Part shown: positions 42,396 through 51,859 of the stretch, piece by piece
How positions within the stretch are numbered: position 1 is the first letter of the stretch
How the letters are laid out: every line of letters begins with the position of its first letter
Assembly: GCF_011046735.1 (NCBI RefSeq)
Contig: NZ_CP049258.1
Span: forward strand, 5,164,001 to 5,228,000
Source of the DNA: Nordella sp. HKS 07
Lineage (GTDB): Bacteria > Pseudomonadota > Alphaproteobacteria > Rhizobiales > Aestuariivirgaceae
DNA: 64,000 bases
Direction of reading: 5' to 3'
Program-made: the position numbers and the translations under genes
Notes under the pieces: model-generated
The model's database searches: none
What the model was told of the DNA's origin: nothing
The model's input: only the letters and a program-made list of their open reading frames with translations

Positions 42396-42980
42396 TCAGC
42401 CCGTATACTCTTTCGCGAACATCGCCTTCATCTCACTGACTTTTTCGGCCTCGTCGGGATAGAGTGCGCGCAGGAATTCCGTCGCGAATGTGCCGGGCGC
42501 CGACCCTGGTGCCGAGATGATCCTGCCATCGACAACCGCCTGGGGCACATCCCGATAATGCTCCCTGCCCTGATAGTCGGGGACCAGGCCGGCAATCCAG
42601 CCGCGGTCGTTGCTGGTGTGCGCCGCCTTGGCGAAGAGCCCGGCGCGCGCCAGGGCCAGCGTACCAGCGCAGATGCCGCCAATGACACCGCCACGCGCGG
42701 CCACGGCCTTGAGCAGGGGGGCGACATCCGGTGCGTCGGCCTGGGCCCAGCCATCCGAGCCGATGACGGCGACGGCGTCGAGATCGCTGTTGTTGTCAGG
42801 GGCCGTGTCGCGCTCAGGCGTCAGCATCAGCTTGCCGATCGAGCGCACCGGCTTGCCCCCGGGCGAAAGTGCAACTACCCGGCCCGGAAACCACTCTCCC
42901 GTCGATGCCGATAGAAGCCCGAACTCCCAGTCGGCATATCCTTCGATGAATATGAGTCCGATCGTCTTGTCCTGCGCCAT
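42396..42980 (-). CDS. DJ-1/PfpI family protein
   Basis: A 194-residue class I glutamine amidotransferase-like protein, start at ATG 42980 after GGGAGG. Residues 10-20 hold the Glu of FIEGYADWEFG, and the nucleophile-elbow Cys is in IGGICAGTLALA. Members act as glyoxalase, chaperone or peptidase-like proteins. Specific function cannot be assigned. It ends tail-to-tail with the patatin gene and is divergent from the polyamine-type binding protein. Confidence 0.8.
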   Translation of the reverse strand: MAQDKTIGLIFIEGYADWEFGLLSASTGEWFPGRVVALSPGGKPVRSIGKLMLTPERDTAPDNNSDLDAVAVIGSDGWAQADAPDVAPLLKAVAARGGVIGGICAGTLALARAGLFAKAAHTSNDRGWIAGLVPDYQGREHYRDVPQAVVDGRIISAPGSAPGTFATEFLRALYPDEAEKVSEMKAMFAKEYTG

Positions 42981-43088
42981 GAGAACCTCCCGGTCGCTTG
43001 TCGGCCTGTGCAAAACATCTTCGCACGACTGTCACACAGCAACGATAGCTAGCGCAATGGTTGAAGACCAAACACAGGAGAATTTCAT

Positions 43089-44209
43089 ATGAAGACGATC
43101 AGCCGCCGGACGCTCCTCGGGAGCGCCGCCGCCACGGCAGGCGTGACGCTCGCGGCTCCCTTCATCGCGCGGGAAGCCCAGGCTTCGTCGGGAACGGTCA
43201 ATATCTTTGCCTGGGCCGGCTACATTTCCGACGAGATGCTGGCAGGTTTCGAAAAAGCGACTGGAATCAAGGCCGTCTATACGCCCTACGGTACGAATGA
43301 CGAGCTTCTCAACCAGATGCGCGCCAGCAATGGCACCGGCTACGACATCATCTGGCCGGCGGTCGACCGCGTGCCGAACTATGTGGAATTTGGCCTTCTG
43401 CAGCCGATCGACGAAGCGAAGGTGAAATGGGATCTGGCGCTGCCGAGCGCCGTGAAGGGATCGGAGACGCTCGGCGCCGTCGTCGATGGCAAGCGTTATC
43501 AGGTGCCGACCGATTGGGGCACGGAAGGGCTCTCCTTCGACAAGAAGGCTGCGCCGCTCGAATATGGCAAGGCCTCCTATGGCGACATCTGGAAGCCCGA
43601 AAACACGGGCAAGGCGACGATCCGCGGCCATTCGGGTCTCGTCGGCCTCGGCCTCTGGCTCGAGACCCAGGGCAAGCTGCCGAAACCGATGCGCGACAGC
43701 TTCAAGGACGAAGCCACGATGCGCGCCAATTACGACTTGATTCTCGCCGAGGCCATCGCGCGTAAAGGCAATATCGTGCAGTTCTGGGCGAACGAGAATG
43801 AGGCGCAGGGCGCGTTTCGCACCAATGGCGCGGTGATCGGCCAGACCTGGGATTCCTCCGCCGCCGGCCTTGCCAAGGAAGGTCTCCCCATCGGCTTCGT
43901 GGCACCGGTCGAAGGGGCGCTCGCCTGGATGGAAGGCGTGTCACTGCCGGTCGGCATCAAGAACGTCGACGAGCCTACGCATTCGTGAACTGGATGCTGA
44001 CGCCGGAAGCCGGCGCCCTCTACGCCAATCACACCTCGATCAACACCACCGCGATCGGCGCCGACAAGTTCCTGTCGGAGGGATCGAAGACCTTCTTTAA
44101 TGCCGCCTATCCGGGCGACGCGCTCGAGAAGCTCTGGTGGTGGCCGGTCCAGGAGAACTGGTTCGTCGCCATCCGCAACGAATATCAGGACAAGTTCCTC
44201 TCGGCCTGA
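43089..44209 (+). pseudogene. PotD-type ABC substrate-binding protein, frameshifted
   Basis: The first frame (43089-43988) starts with a twin-arginine signal (SRRTLLGSAAATAG) and has GTVNIFAWAGYISDE and YDIIWPAVDRV, typical of spermidine/putrescine binding proteins. It stops at HS-TGA. The second frame (to 44209) carries on without a gap: AYAFVNWMLTPEAGALYANH, then WWWPVQENW. One G missing from GACGAGGCC near 43972 explains the break. The protein would have about 373 residues when repaired. It is followed by ATPase and two permease genes. Confidence 0.8.
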
Positions 44210-44267
44210 TTTCAAGTCGATGGCGGAGCCGCGAGGCTCTGCCATCCCCTCTTTCCCCTGGTGCCCC

Positions 44268-45335
44268 ATGTCCCATTCAGTCGACCTTATCGACATCGAA
44301 ATGATCTTCGGCCAGGTGCGTGCCGTCGAGAAATTCTCCGCTTCCGTCGAAGGCGGCGAATTCTTCTCGATCCTGGGGCCGTCGGGCTGCGGAAAGACCA
44401 CCCTTTTGCGCCTTGTCGCGGGCTTCATCCAGCCGACCGCAGGCAGGATCGTGATCGGGGGCGAGGACATGACGGGGCGGGGGGCGCATCAGCGCCCGAC
44501 CTCGATGATTTTCCAGTCGTTGGCGCTCTTCCCGCTGATGCCGGTTTGGGAGAATATCGTCTTCGGTCTCGAAGTGCGTGGCGTTCCCAAGGCGGAGCGG
44601 CGCAAGCGGGCCGCGGAGCTGCTCGAGCTCATAGCACTTCCGGGTTACGGCGACCGCATGATCCATGAATTGTCGGGTGGCCAGAAGCAGCGTGTCGCCA
44701 TTGCACGCGCCCTCGCGGTCGAGCCGCAGGTGCTCCTCCTCGACGAGCCGCTCTCGGCGCTCGATCTCAAGCTGCGCCAGCATATGCGCGCCGAATTGCG
44801 GGCGCTGCAGAAGCGCACCGGTGTCACCTTCATCTATATCACCCATGATCAGTCCGAAGCGCTCGCCATGTCGGACCGGGTCGCGGTGATGAGCGCCGGC
44901 AAGCTGCAGCAGATCGCGACACCCCGCGAACTCTATGCCAACCCCGCCACCTCCTTCGTCGCCAGATTCGTCGGCGAGACGAATGAATTTCCGGGTCGCG
45001 TCTACAGCATCGACAGCGGCGTGGCCGCCATCGAGACCCGCCATGGCCTGTTCAGGGGGCGTGCCGGACCCGGGCTCAAGGCTGGAGATCAGGCCGCCAT
45101 TTATGTGAGACCGGAAGCTCTGTCGCTCGAAGGCGAAAGCGACAACCGCATCGAGGCTGCTGTCGAGCGCCTCGATTTCGAAGGCGCCGTCGCCATACTC
45201 CATGCCAAGGCGGGCGAGGGCCAGGCGGTGCTCGCGGCCATAGCCCATCACGGCCTCGCCAAAGCGCCGTCGGCAGGCGGCAATGTCCGGCTATCCTTCA
45301 CGCCCGCCGAGGCGTTGGTCCTTTCCCATGTCTAG
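44268..45335 (+). CDS. Polyamine-type ABC transporter ATPase
   Basis: A 355-residue PotA-type ATPase: Walker A GPSGCGKTT, Q-loop QSLALFP, signature LSGGQKQR, Walker B VLLLDEPLSALD and H-loop ITHDQSEAL. A TOBE-like regulatory domain follows (IYVRPEALSLEG). Start at ATG 44268, where the family begins. Member of the four-gene operon 43089-47090; energises import of a putrescine/spermidine-like cation. Confidence 0.9.
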   Translation: MSHSVDLIDIEMIFGQVRAVEKFSASVEGGEFFSILGPSGCGKTTLLRLVAGFIQPTAGRIVIGGEDMTGRGAHQRPTSMIFQSLALFPLMPVWENIVFGLEVRGVPKAERRKRAAELLELIALPGYGDRMIHELSGGQKQRVAIARALAVEPQVLLLDEPLSALDLKLRQHMRAELRALQKRTGVTFIYITHDQSEALAMSDRVAVMSAGKLQQIATPRELYANPATSFVARFVGETNEFPGRVYSIDSGVAAIETRHGLFRGRAGPGLKAGDQAAIYVRPEALSLEGESDNRIEAAVERLDFEGAVAILHAKAGEGQAVLAAIAHHGLAKAPSAGGNVRLSFTPAEALVLSHV

Positions 45336-46209
45336 CCTGACGATGCGCTTCGGTCCGGGGCTTGGCGGCGCGATCCTGCTGCTTGTCGCTCTGTGGCTCG
45401 TCGCCATGGTGCTGGCGCCCAATCTCATGATGCTCGATTTCTCGCTGCGTCCCAATCTCATGCCGAGCCAGATCGGCACGGTGGCCGACCGATATTCGAT
45501 CGCGAACTTCAATGCGCTATTCAGCGATTCCGTTCACCGCGGCATCTTTCTCAAGACAATCTGGGCGAGCGCTTTTGTCACGCTGACGACGCTGATCGTG
45601 ACCTATCCCCTGGCCTTCTGGTTGGCCAAGCTCTCGACGCCTAAGACCATGGCGCTGGCGCTCCTGGCGCTCATCATTCCGTTCTGGATCAATGAAGTCC
45701 TGCGCACGCTCGCCTGGTACATCCTGCTCGCCTTCAATGGCCCACTCAACGCGGTGTTCCTGGCGCTGGGCGTCATCGACCAGCCGGTGCGCTGGTTCGG
45801 CGATATCGGTGTCCTCGCCGGCATGGTCTATGCCTATATCCTGTTCATGCTGTTTCCAATCTACAATTCGATCTCCACCTTGGAGACGGCGCAGATCGAG
45901 GCAGCCCGCAATCTCGGCGCCTCGACGGTGAGAATTCATCGCCGTATCGTCATTCCGCATGCCAAGGCCGGAATCGCCACCGGCTGTGTCTTCACCTTCA
46001 TGCTGGCGGCGGGAAGTTATGTGGCGCCAGCACTCCTGGGTTCGCCCGGCAGCCGCTGGTTCACCGAAATCATCTATAACTGGTTCTTCGAAGGCGGAAA
46101 CTGGAATCGCGGCGCGGCCTATGCGTTGGTGCTGCTTGTCCTCTGCATGCTGGTGGTATTGGCGGCCTTGCGTCTGTTCCGAGTCAATCTTGCGGATGTC
46201 GCCAAATGA
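45328..46209 (+). CDS. Polyamine-type ABC permease (PotB-like)
   Basis: A 293-residue inner-membrane permease starting at ATG 45328, overlapping the ATPase stop. Six hydrophobic helices; the EAA loop is IEAARNLGASTVRIHRRIV before the fifth helix. It pairs with the next gene to form the channel. Confidence 0.9.
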   Translation: MSSLTMRFGPGLGGAILLLVALWLVAMVLAPNLMMLDFSLRPNLMPSQIGTVADRYSIANFNALFSDSVHRGIFLKTIWASAFVTLTTLIVTYPLAFWLAKLSTPKTMALALLALIIPFWINEVLRTLAWYILLAFNGPLNAVFLALGVIDQPVRWFGDIGVLAGMVYAYILFMLFPIYNSISTLETAQIEAARNLGASTVRIHRRIVIPHAKAGIATGCVFTFMLAAGSYVAPALLGSPGSRWFTEIIYNWFFEGGNWNRGAAYALVLLVLCMLVVLAALRLFRVNLADVAK

Positions 46210-47090
46210 CCATGGCTATCGAAGCGCCCATGGCGGCCCGCTTGAACGCCCCGAGAGGGGGCCTTGCCGTTATCGCCGATCTGCTGCCCCGGATCACCTT
46301 CGCCCTCTATATGATCCTTTTCTTCGCCTATCTCTTCCTGCCGCTGGCGGTGATGACGGCGGCGACTTTCAATACCAGCAAGTTCCCGACCGTGACGCCC
46401 TGGCTCGGCACCACGCTGCACTGGTTCTCGGCGTTGTGGGCCGATCAGGCGATGTGGAAGGCGCTGTGGGTCTCGATCCTGATCGGCTTCTGCGTCATCG
46501 CGATCGCGCTGCCGATCGGCACCGCCGCCGCTTTGTTCCTGACGAGCCTCGATGGGCGGGCACGCAGCTTCTTCTATGCCGTTATGGTCTCGCCCTTGCT
46601 GACGCCCGGCGTCGCCATCGGCATCGCCACATTGATCCTCTGGCGTCAGGCTGGCGTCGGCGGTGGGCTCTGGCTCATCATCCTGGCGCAGTCGAGTTTC
46701 ATCGCGGCTTACGTGATGCTGATGGTCACCGCGCGACTGCAGCGCTTCGACCGCACATTGGAAGAGGCGGCAATCGGGCTCGGCGCCTCGCGCTTCATGG
46801 TGTTCCGCCGCATCCTTCTGCCCTATCTGAAGCCGTCGCTTCTGGCGGCGACACTCATCGCCTTCCTGCAGTCCTTCGAGAACTACAACACGACGCTCTT
46901 CGTGCGCGGCACCGAGACGCCGCTCACCGTCTATATCGCCACCAAGGTGCGCACCGGTCTGACCCCGGCAGTCAATGCGCTGGGCCTCATCCTTATCGTG
47001 CTGACCATAACCGCCGCCGTGGCTCTCGAGGCCGTAAAGCGCAGGCGTGCTCAGTCGGGGGAATCGAGCGCCGGTCCGTCCGGTCGGTAA
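46206..47090 (+). CDS. Polyamine-type ABC permease (PotC-like)
   Basis: A 294-residue second permease, ATGA-overlapped with PotB-like. Six helices and the EAA loop LEEAAIGLGASRFMVFRRILLP are present. Its 3' end overlaps the convergent phosphatase gene by 40 bases. Confidence 0.9.
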   Translation: MTMAIEAPMAARLNAPRGGLAVIADLLPRITFALYMILFFAYLFLPLAVMTAATFNTSKFPTVTPWLGTTLHWFSALWADQAMWKALWVSILIGFCVIAIALPIGTAAALFLTSLDGRARSFFYAVMVSPLLTPGVAIGIATLILWRQAGVGGGLWLIILAQSSFIAAYVMLMVTARLQRFDRTLEEAAIGLGASRFMVFRRILLPYLKPSLLAATLIAFLQSFENYNTTLFVRGTETPLTVYIATKVRTGLTPAVNALGLILIVLTITAAVALEAVKRRRAQSGESSAGPSGR

Positions 47091-47659
47091 TTCAGCAATT
47101 CGAGGCGGATATCCTGGGCCTCGAGATCGCGCACCGCGACGATTGACAGGCTCGCCGGGCCGACCGGCACGAGACGGTGTGGCGGCAGAGTTATGAAATG
47201 TTCGAGGAGGGCGCGGATCACGCCTCCATGACAGACGACGAGCAGGCGCTCGGCGCCGCGCTGCAGAGCTTCGCCGACGGCGGCGCTGCTGCGCGCCACG
47301 AAATCGTTCCAGCTTTCCCCGCCGGGCGGCGTATAGGTGCCGGCCCGCCAGCGGCGATAGAGCCCGTCATTCAGCTTCGAGAGATCGGCGATCGGTGTTC
47401 CCGTCCATTCGCCGACATCGATCTCGCGCAGGCGCGACGACGGACTGGCGTGCTCGAAGCCAAGCAGTTCCGCCGTCTCGCTGGCGCGCTTGAGGTCCGA
47501 GGTCAGTGCCTGGTCGGGCGTCAGATTCCGTATCGTGGCGCGGAGAGCACGCGCCTGGGCGCGCCCCGTCTCCGACAGATTGATGTCGGCCTGGCCCTGC
47601 AGCCGGCGGACCGAGTTCCACTCACTTTCACCGTGGCGGACAAGGAAGATGCGTTTCAA
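47051..47659 (-). CDS. Histidine phosphatase family protein
   Basis: A 202-residue branch-1 histidine phosphatase: RHGESEWN holds the phosphorylated His, then TSDLKRASETAELLG, LREIDVGEWTG and the second catalytic His in VCHGGVIRALL. Start overlaps the stop of the ABC ATPase as ATGA, so it is co-translated with the FbpABC/AfuABC-type importer and may dephosphorylate its substrate. Confidence 0.85.
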   Translation of the reverse strand: MKRIFLVRHGESEWNSVRRLQGQADINLSETGRAQARALRATIRNLTPDQALTSDLKRASETAELLGFEHASPSSRLREIDVGEWTGTPIADLSKLNDGLYRRWRAGTYTPPGGESWNDFVARSSAAVGEALQRGAERLLVVCHGGVIRALLEHFITLPPHRLVPVGPASLSIVAVRDLEAQDIRLELLNYRPDGPALDSPD

Positions 47660-48717
47660 CTGAGGCGTGCTCCTGAGGCGGCAAAGAGGGCCGACGGCTG
47701 GGCCGGCAAGGCGAAATGAACAGTGTCGCCGATGGCGAAGCGCGGCGCTTCGTCGACGACGGCGGTGAGTCTAAGGTCGCCGCTGGTGCCGGTGACCATC
47801 AGGCGACCGGCGATCGGGCTCGCCTCGGCGAAATCGAGCGCCAGGCTGCGGGGCGTTGGCCTTGCCGACACCGTGATTTCTTCGGCCCGAAACATCGCAT
47901 GCGCCGCGCGACTGCCTTTGAGCGCCGCATCCGCGATGCGTCCGGCAAGGGCCGGTCCGTCGGCGCCGGGCATGATGGGCACGAGATTGGCGGGGGGCGT
48001 GCCGACGAATGTCGCGACGAAGGTGCTCGCGGGCCTGGCCACGAGTTCCTCGGGTGTCCCGAATTGTTCGATGACGCCGCCGTTCATGACCGCGACATGG
48101 CTCGCCATGGTCATGGCTTCGACCTGGTCGTGGGTGACATAGACGGAGGTCGCTCCCGTGGCACGGTGGATGCGCAAGAGCTCGGTGCGCATTTCGACCC
48201 TGAGCTTGGCGTCGAGATTGGAGAGCGGCTCGTCAAAGAGCAGGATGCCGGGCTTCGGCGCGATCATCCGCGCGATCGCGACACGCTGCTGCTGTCCACC
48301 CGAGATCTCATTGGGATATCGGGCGCCAAGCTCGGCGATACCGAGCAGCTGCAGTACCTCGGTGATGCGCTTGTGCCGTTCCGGCTTCGCCATCCCGGCG
48401 ACCTTGAGCGGCCAGTCGATATTGCCGGCGACGGTCATATGTGGCCACAGCGCATAGGATTGGAAGACGAGTCCGTTGTCGCGTTTGGCAGGTTCGATGG
48501 TCCAATTGAGGGCGCCGTCAGAGACGACACGCCCGCCATAGGAGATGGTGCCGGCGCTCGGTGTATCGAGACCCGCCAGCATCCGCAGCATAGTCGACTT
48601 GCCGCAGCCCGAGGGCCCGACCAGCACGAGGAACGATCCTTTCGGCACGTCCAGGGTGACGCCGCGCACCGCCTCGAAGGTGCCGAAGCTCTTGCGAAGA
48701 TTTTCAATCCTGATCAT
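47656..48717 (-). CDS. FbpC/AfuC-type ABC transporter ATPase
   Basis: A 353-residue ATPase: Walker A GPSGCGKST, Q-loop QSYALWP, signature ISGGQQQR, Walker B ILLFDEPLSNLD, H-loop VTHDQVEAM. The C-terminal TOBE part (MFRAEEITVSARP) is present. Six bases separate it from the permease gene. The family transports ferric iron, hexose phosphates or 2-aminoethylphosphonate. Confidence 0.9.
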   Translation of the reverse strand: MIRIENLRKSFGTFEAVRGVTLDVPKGSFLVLVGPSGCGKSTMLRMLAGLDTPSAGTISYGGRVVSDGALNWTIEPAKRDNGLVFQSYALWPHMTVAGNIDWPLKVAGMAKPERHKRITEVLQLLGIAELGARYPNEISGGQQQRVAIARMIAPKPGILLFDEPLSNLDAKLRVEMRTELLRIHRATGATSVYVTHDQVEAMTMASHVAVMNGGVIEQFGTPEELVARPASTFVATFVGTPPANLVPIMPGADGPALAGRIADAALKGSRAAHAMFRAEEITVSARPTPRSLALDFAEASPIAGRLMVTGTSGDLRLTAVVDEAPRFAIGDTVHFALPAQPSALFAASGARLS

Positions 48718-48723
48718 CGGGCC

Positions 48724-50445
48724 TCAAGCCTTGAGCCATGGTTGCGACTTCTTCTGAATGTGATTGGCGAGCAATGTGGCGCCGACCGAAATCACCAGAA
48801 CCACGACGGTGATCGCATGGGCGAATTGGGTAAAACCCTCGGAGGCATATTGATAGGCGAGCACCGAGAGCACCGGCATGGTCGGCGTGAAGAGGAGCAC
48901 CACGAGTGACAGGTCACGCACGATCTTGACGAAGACGATGAGCGCGCCGGCCGAAAGTCCGCGCGCGGCGAGCGGCACCGTGATGGCGGCGAGGCGGTGC
49001 AGCAAGCCCGCCCCGGTGAGCCGCGCGCTTTCATCGAGATCGCCTGAGACCTGCTGGATCACGGCGCGTCCGGTTTGAATGGAGAAAGGCACCAGATAGG
49101 CGGTGGCGGCGATGACCAGCAGGGCGAAAGTGCCATAGAGGGCCGGAAGCGGTCCGATCGGCGCGCCGAAGAGCGCGATATAGGCGGCGCCGAAGGCGAT
49201 GCCAGGCACGAGCAACGGCAGGAAGGCGATCTGGTTGATCGCCGCCGACAACACGCCCTGACGGTAGCGGGCGAGTGCGAAGGAGACGAAAAGCCCGACG
49301 AGCGTGCCGGTGACGGCAACGGCGGCGCCGAGCGCCATGGTGATGCCTACGGCCGACAGGATGGCCGGATTGCGCCAGATACCGGGCTGGCCTTGTTCCA
49401 TCGAAGCGATGGATTGGCCCAGCCAGTAATGGAGCGTCCAGTCGGAGAACAGCGCCGACGAGGAGGGAGCGAAGCTAGAGGCGATCAGCACACAGACCGG
49501 CACGATGGTGGTGAGGAGGCAGATCGTCAGGGCGATCACGAACAGCGCCCACTTGTTGGCGCCGAGCGTAAAGCGCTTGGCGCGTCCGCCCTTGCCGGTG
49601 ATGGTCGCATAGGAGCGGCGCCCCGAGATCACGCGGTTGCCGAGCCAGAGGAACAGGGCCGAGATGAGGATGAGCAGAATGGCGATGACAAAGCCCCGCG
49701 CCGTCTGGCCGATTTCGATCATGCCGAAAAGCCGGGTGGCGAGCGTCTGCATACGCACCGGCAGGCCCAGCAATGCCGGGGCCGCGAAATTCGATACCGC
49801 ACCCGCAAATGTGAGCGAGGCGCCGGCGACCACCGCCGGCAAGGTGACCGGCAGGATGATGCCGAGAAAGATGCGGCCGCGACCGGCGCCGGTCATCTGC
49901 GCCGATTCCACGAGATCGGAATTGACGCTGGCGAGCGACGCCGCGATGACGGTGAAGGCCAGCGAATAATAATGCGCGACGAGAACGATCAGGGTGGGCA
50001 CCATGCCCCAGGCGAGCCAGTCGGGCACCGGCAGGCCGAGGCCGGTCAGGAAGCCGATCTGGCCGCCGGCGCGCGCATTCTTGAACAGGGCTCCCCAGGC
50101 GAGCGCGGTGGCGAAGCTCGGGATCATGAACGGCAATGTCGCCATGAGGCCGATGGTCCGGCGAAACGGAATGTCGGTCATGACCACCAGCCACGCGAGG
50201 AAGCCCCCGAGCAGGACGCAGCCCGCCGCGACGCCGAAGCCGAGAATCATGGTGTTGAGCAGAGGGAGCCAGAACAGATTGCGCGACAGCGGGCTGACGA
50301 GCGCATCCGACCAGGCGCCGATCGCATCGGGACCGAGCGTGCCGATCAGGATCTTGAGCAGGGGCGCGGCGATCAGCAGGCCCAGCAGCGCGAGTACCGC
50401 GAGCTTCAGGGGCAGTCCTGGATGAGTGGAGCGAAGAAGAGTCAT
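48724..50445 (-). CDS. FbpB/AfuB-type double ABC permease
   Basis: A 573-residue permease with two fused membrane halves, each with an EAA-type loop: ESAQMTGAGRGRIFLGIILP in the first and DESARLTGAGLLHRLAAITVP in the second. About 12 hydrophobic helices. Double permeases are typical of FbpABC, AfuABC and aminoethylphosphonate importers. Confidence 0.9.
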   Translation of the reverse strand: MTLLRSTHPGLPLKLAVLALLGLLIAAPLLKILIGTLGPDAIGAWSDALVSPLSRNLFWLPLLNTMILGFGVAAGCVLLGGFLAWLVVMTDIPFRRTIGLMATLPFMIPSFATALAWGALFKNARAGGQIGFLTGLGLPVPDWLAWGMVPTLIVLVAHYYSLAFTVIAASLASVNSDLVESAQMTGAGRGRIFLGIILPVTLPAVVAGASLTFAGAVSNFAAPALLGLPVRMQTLATRLFGMIEIGQTARGFVIAILLILISALFLWLGNRVISGRRSYATITGKGGRAKRFTLGANKWALFVIALTICLLTTIVPVCVLIASSFAPSSSALFSDWTLHYWLGQSIASMEQGQPGIWRNPAILSAVGITMALGAAVAVTGTLVGLFVSFALARYRQGVLSAAINQIAFLPLLVPGIAFGAAYIALFGAPIGPLPALYGTFALLVIAATAYLVPFSIQTGRAVIQQVSGDLDESARLTGAGLLHRLAAITVPLAARGLSAGALIVFVKIVRDLSLVVLLFTPTMPVLSVLAYQYASEGFTQFAHAITVVVLVISVGATLLANHIQKKSQPWLKA

Positions 50446-50481
50446 TCGGAGAAGCGGTGCCGCGCCGGTTTCGTTGGACTA

Positions 50482-50594
50482 GATCACGATGAGTTTGGAT
50501 TGAATCAATCCAAACTCATAAACGTGATCGATTCTAATTTTAGCGCGGGATTGTTGCGAAAAACCGGTGTCCACTTTTTCGCATCCCGCTCTAG
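50482..50594. repeat. Rhizobiales-type palindromic intergenic element
   Basis: A near-perfect hairpin (GATCACG ... TTTGGATTG / CAATCCAAA ... CGTGATC, 50482-50529) is followed by a second pairing AGCGCGGGAT / ATCCCGCT around TTTCGC sequence. Related sequence is found at 56215-56290. It sits between the binding protein and permease genes of one operon. Confidence 0.65.
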
Positions 50595-50624
50595 GGATAG
50601 CCCCGCGCGGGGACTGGGGCGATA

Positions 50625-51746
50625 TCACTGCAGGAGCAGGATGAGGTCGCCGATCTCCTTGCGGATCTCCGCCGTCTTGGCGGGGTCGATCTGCCAGGCC
50701 TTGAAATCAGCGAGCGGCACCGCGTCCGGATGGCTGGCGATGTCCTTGCGGGTCGCATAGTCGCCGGCGACATAGAAGGGCTTGTAGGCATCGCCGCCGG
50801 TTGCGCTGTCGTCGCCCATCAGGAAGTCAATGGCGAGACGTGCCGCCGCCGGCTTGGTCGTCTTCTTGGTGACGCCGAGCACGGCCGGGAAGATGATGCC
50901 GTTGGCGGGTGCGACGTTGTTGGCGACCTGCAGAGCCCAACCCTCATCCTCATTGTCGCGACGGTCCGAGTAGCTGGTGAAGCCGACCGGCGGATTGGCC
51001 TGACCCTTGGCGCCCACCGCCTTGTTGACGTCGTCGGTCGAGCCCATCAGCACCACATCATTCTTGAAGAGGTCGGTGATGAACTGATGGCCGGCGCTCT
51101 TCACGCCGTCGCCGAGCGCGATCGGCTTGCCGAACTGCGCCTCATAGGCTTTCGCCATCCCGTCCGCATTCAGCACGATCTCGACCATCAGATCGAGATA
51201 ATCGCCGCGCTGCAAGGGATCGACCATGACGACCCGGCCTTTCCAATCGGGCGTCGTGAGCTGCCAAAGGTTGCTGATGGGCGAGCCGTTGGGGTTAGCC
51301 TCCTCATTGTACATCAGGACCTTGGTGGAGAGGCGCTGAGCGAGGAGGGGCGCCTTGAACGGCTCATCGAGCCGGTCGGCGATGCGCGGTGGCACGTAGT
51401 TCTGAACGATGCCGGTGTTGAGCAGTTCGGGGATCACGACGGGAACGTCGGAAATATAGACGACATCGGCATTGGTGATGCCGGCGCCATCCTCGCTCTT
51501 GAGGCGGGCGATCTGTTCGGTCGAGGACATGTCGAACGGGATCATGTCGATTCCCGGATACTGCGCTTCGAAAGCCTTTTCGACCTTGGCGATCCGGCTG
51601 GTGAAGGCATAGACCGTGACCTTGCCTTCCTTCTGGGCGAGCGGCAGAAGTTCCTTGGCGCTCATTGTGTCGAGGTTCTGCGCGGTGGCGGGGAGCGCCG
51701 CGAAGAGCAGTGTCGCCGTGAGATAGCCTATTCGTTTCGAGATCAT
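50625..51746 (-). CDS. ABC transporter substrate-binding protein (Fbp/Afu type)
   Basis: Start at ATG 51746 after GGGAGGAAAG. The 373-residue protein has a Sec signal (MISKRIGYLTATLLFAAL, cleavage near ATA-QN), then LLPLAQKEGKVTVYAF, which is typical of iron- and phosphonate-type binding proteins. NADVVYISDVPVVIPELL and LAIDFLMGDD are further marks. The usual paired Tyr of ferric-binding proteins is not clear, which favours an organic phosphate ligand. Periplasmic. First gene of the operon. Confidence 0.85.
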   Translation of the reverse strand: MISKRIGYLTATLLFAALPATAQNLDTMSAKELLPLAQKEGKVTVYAFTSRIAKVEKAFEAQYPGIDMIPFDMSSTEQIARLKSEDGAGITNADVVYISDVPVVIPELLNTGIVQNYVPPRIADRLDEPFKAPLLAQRLSTKVLMYNEEANPNGSPISNLWQLTTPDWKGRVVMVDPLQRGDYLDLMVEIVLNADGMAKAYEAQFGKPIALGDGVKSAGHQFITDLFKNDVVLMGSTDDVNKAVGAKGQANPPVGFTSYSDRRDNEDEGWALQVANNVAPANGIIFPAVLGVTKKTTKPAAARLAIDFLMGDDSATGGDAYKPFYVAGDYATRKDIASHPDAVPLADFKAWQIDPAKTAEIRKEIGDLILLLQ

Positions 51747-51859
51747 TCTTTCCTCCCTGTTGTAGATGTTGCGGGACATTATTGCGGTTCTCTTCCAATC
51801 TGCATGTTAGCTTGCAGTCTCAAGGTGAGCGACATTGGTGATTGCAGCCATGCGCGGTC

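Noticed and set aside
47716-48909. Plus-strand ORF of 397 codons
   Set aside because: Antisense shadow of the ABC ATPase gene, rich in Arg, Asp and Gly.
49075-50760. Plus-strand ORF of 561 codons
   Set aside because: It is antisense to the double permease, with Arg/Gly/Glu/Gln-rich shadow composition and no start signals. The permease frame has clear family motifs.
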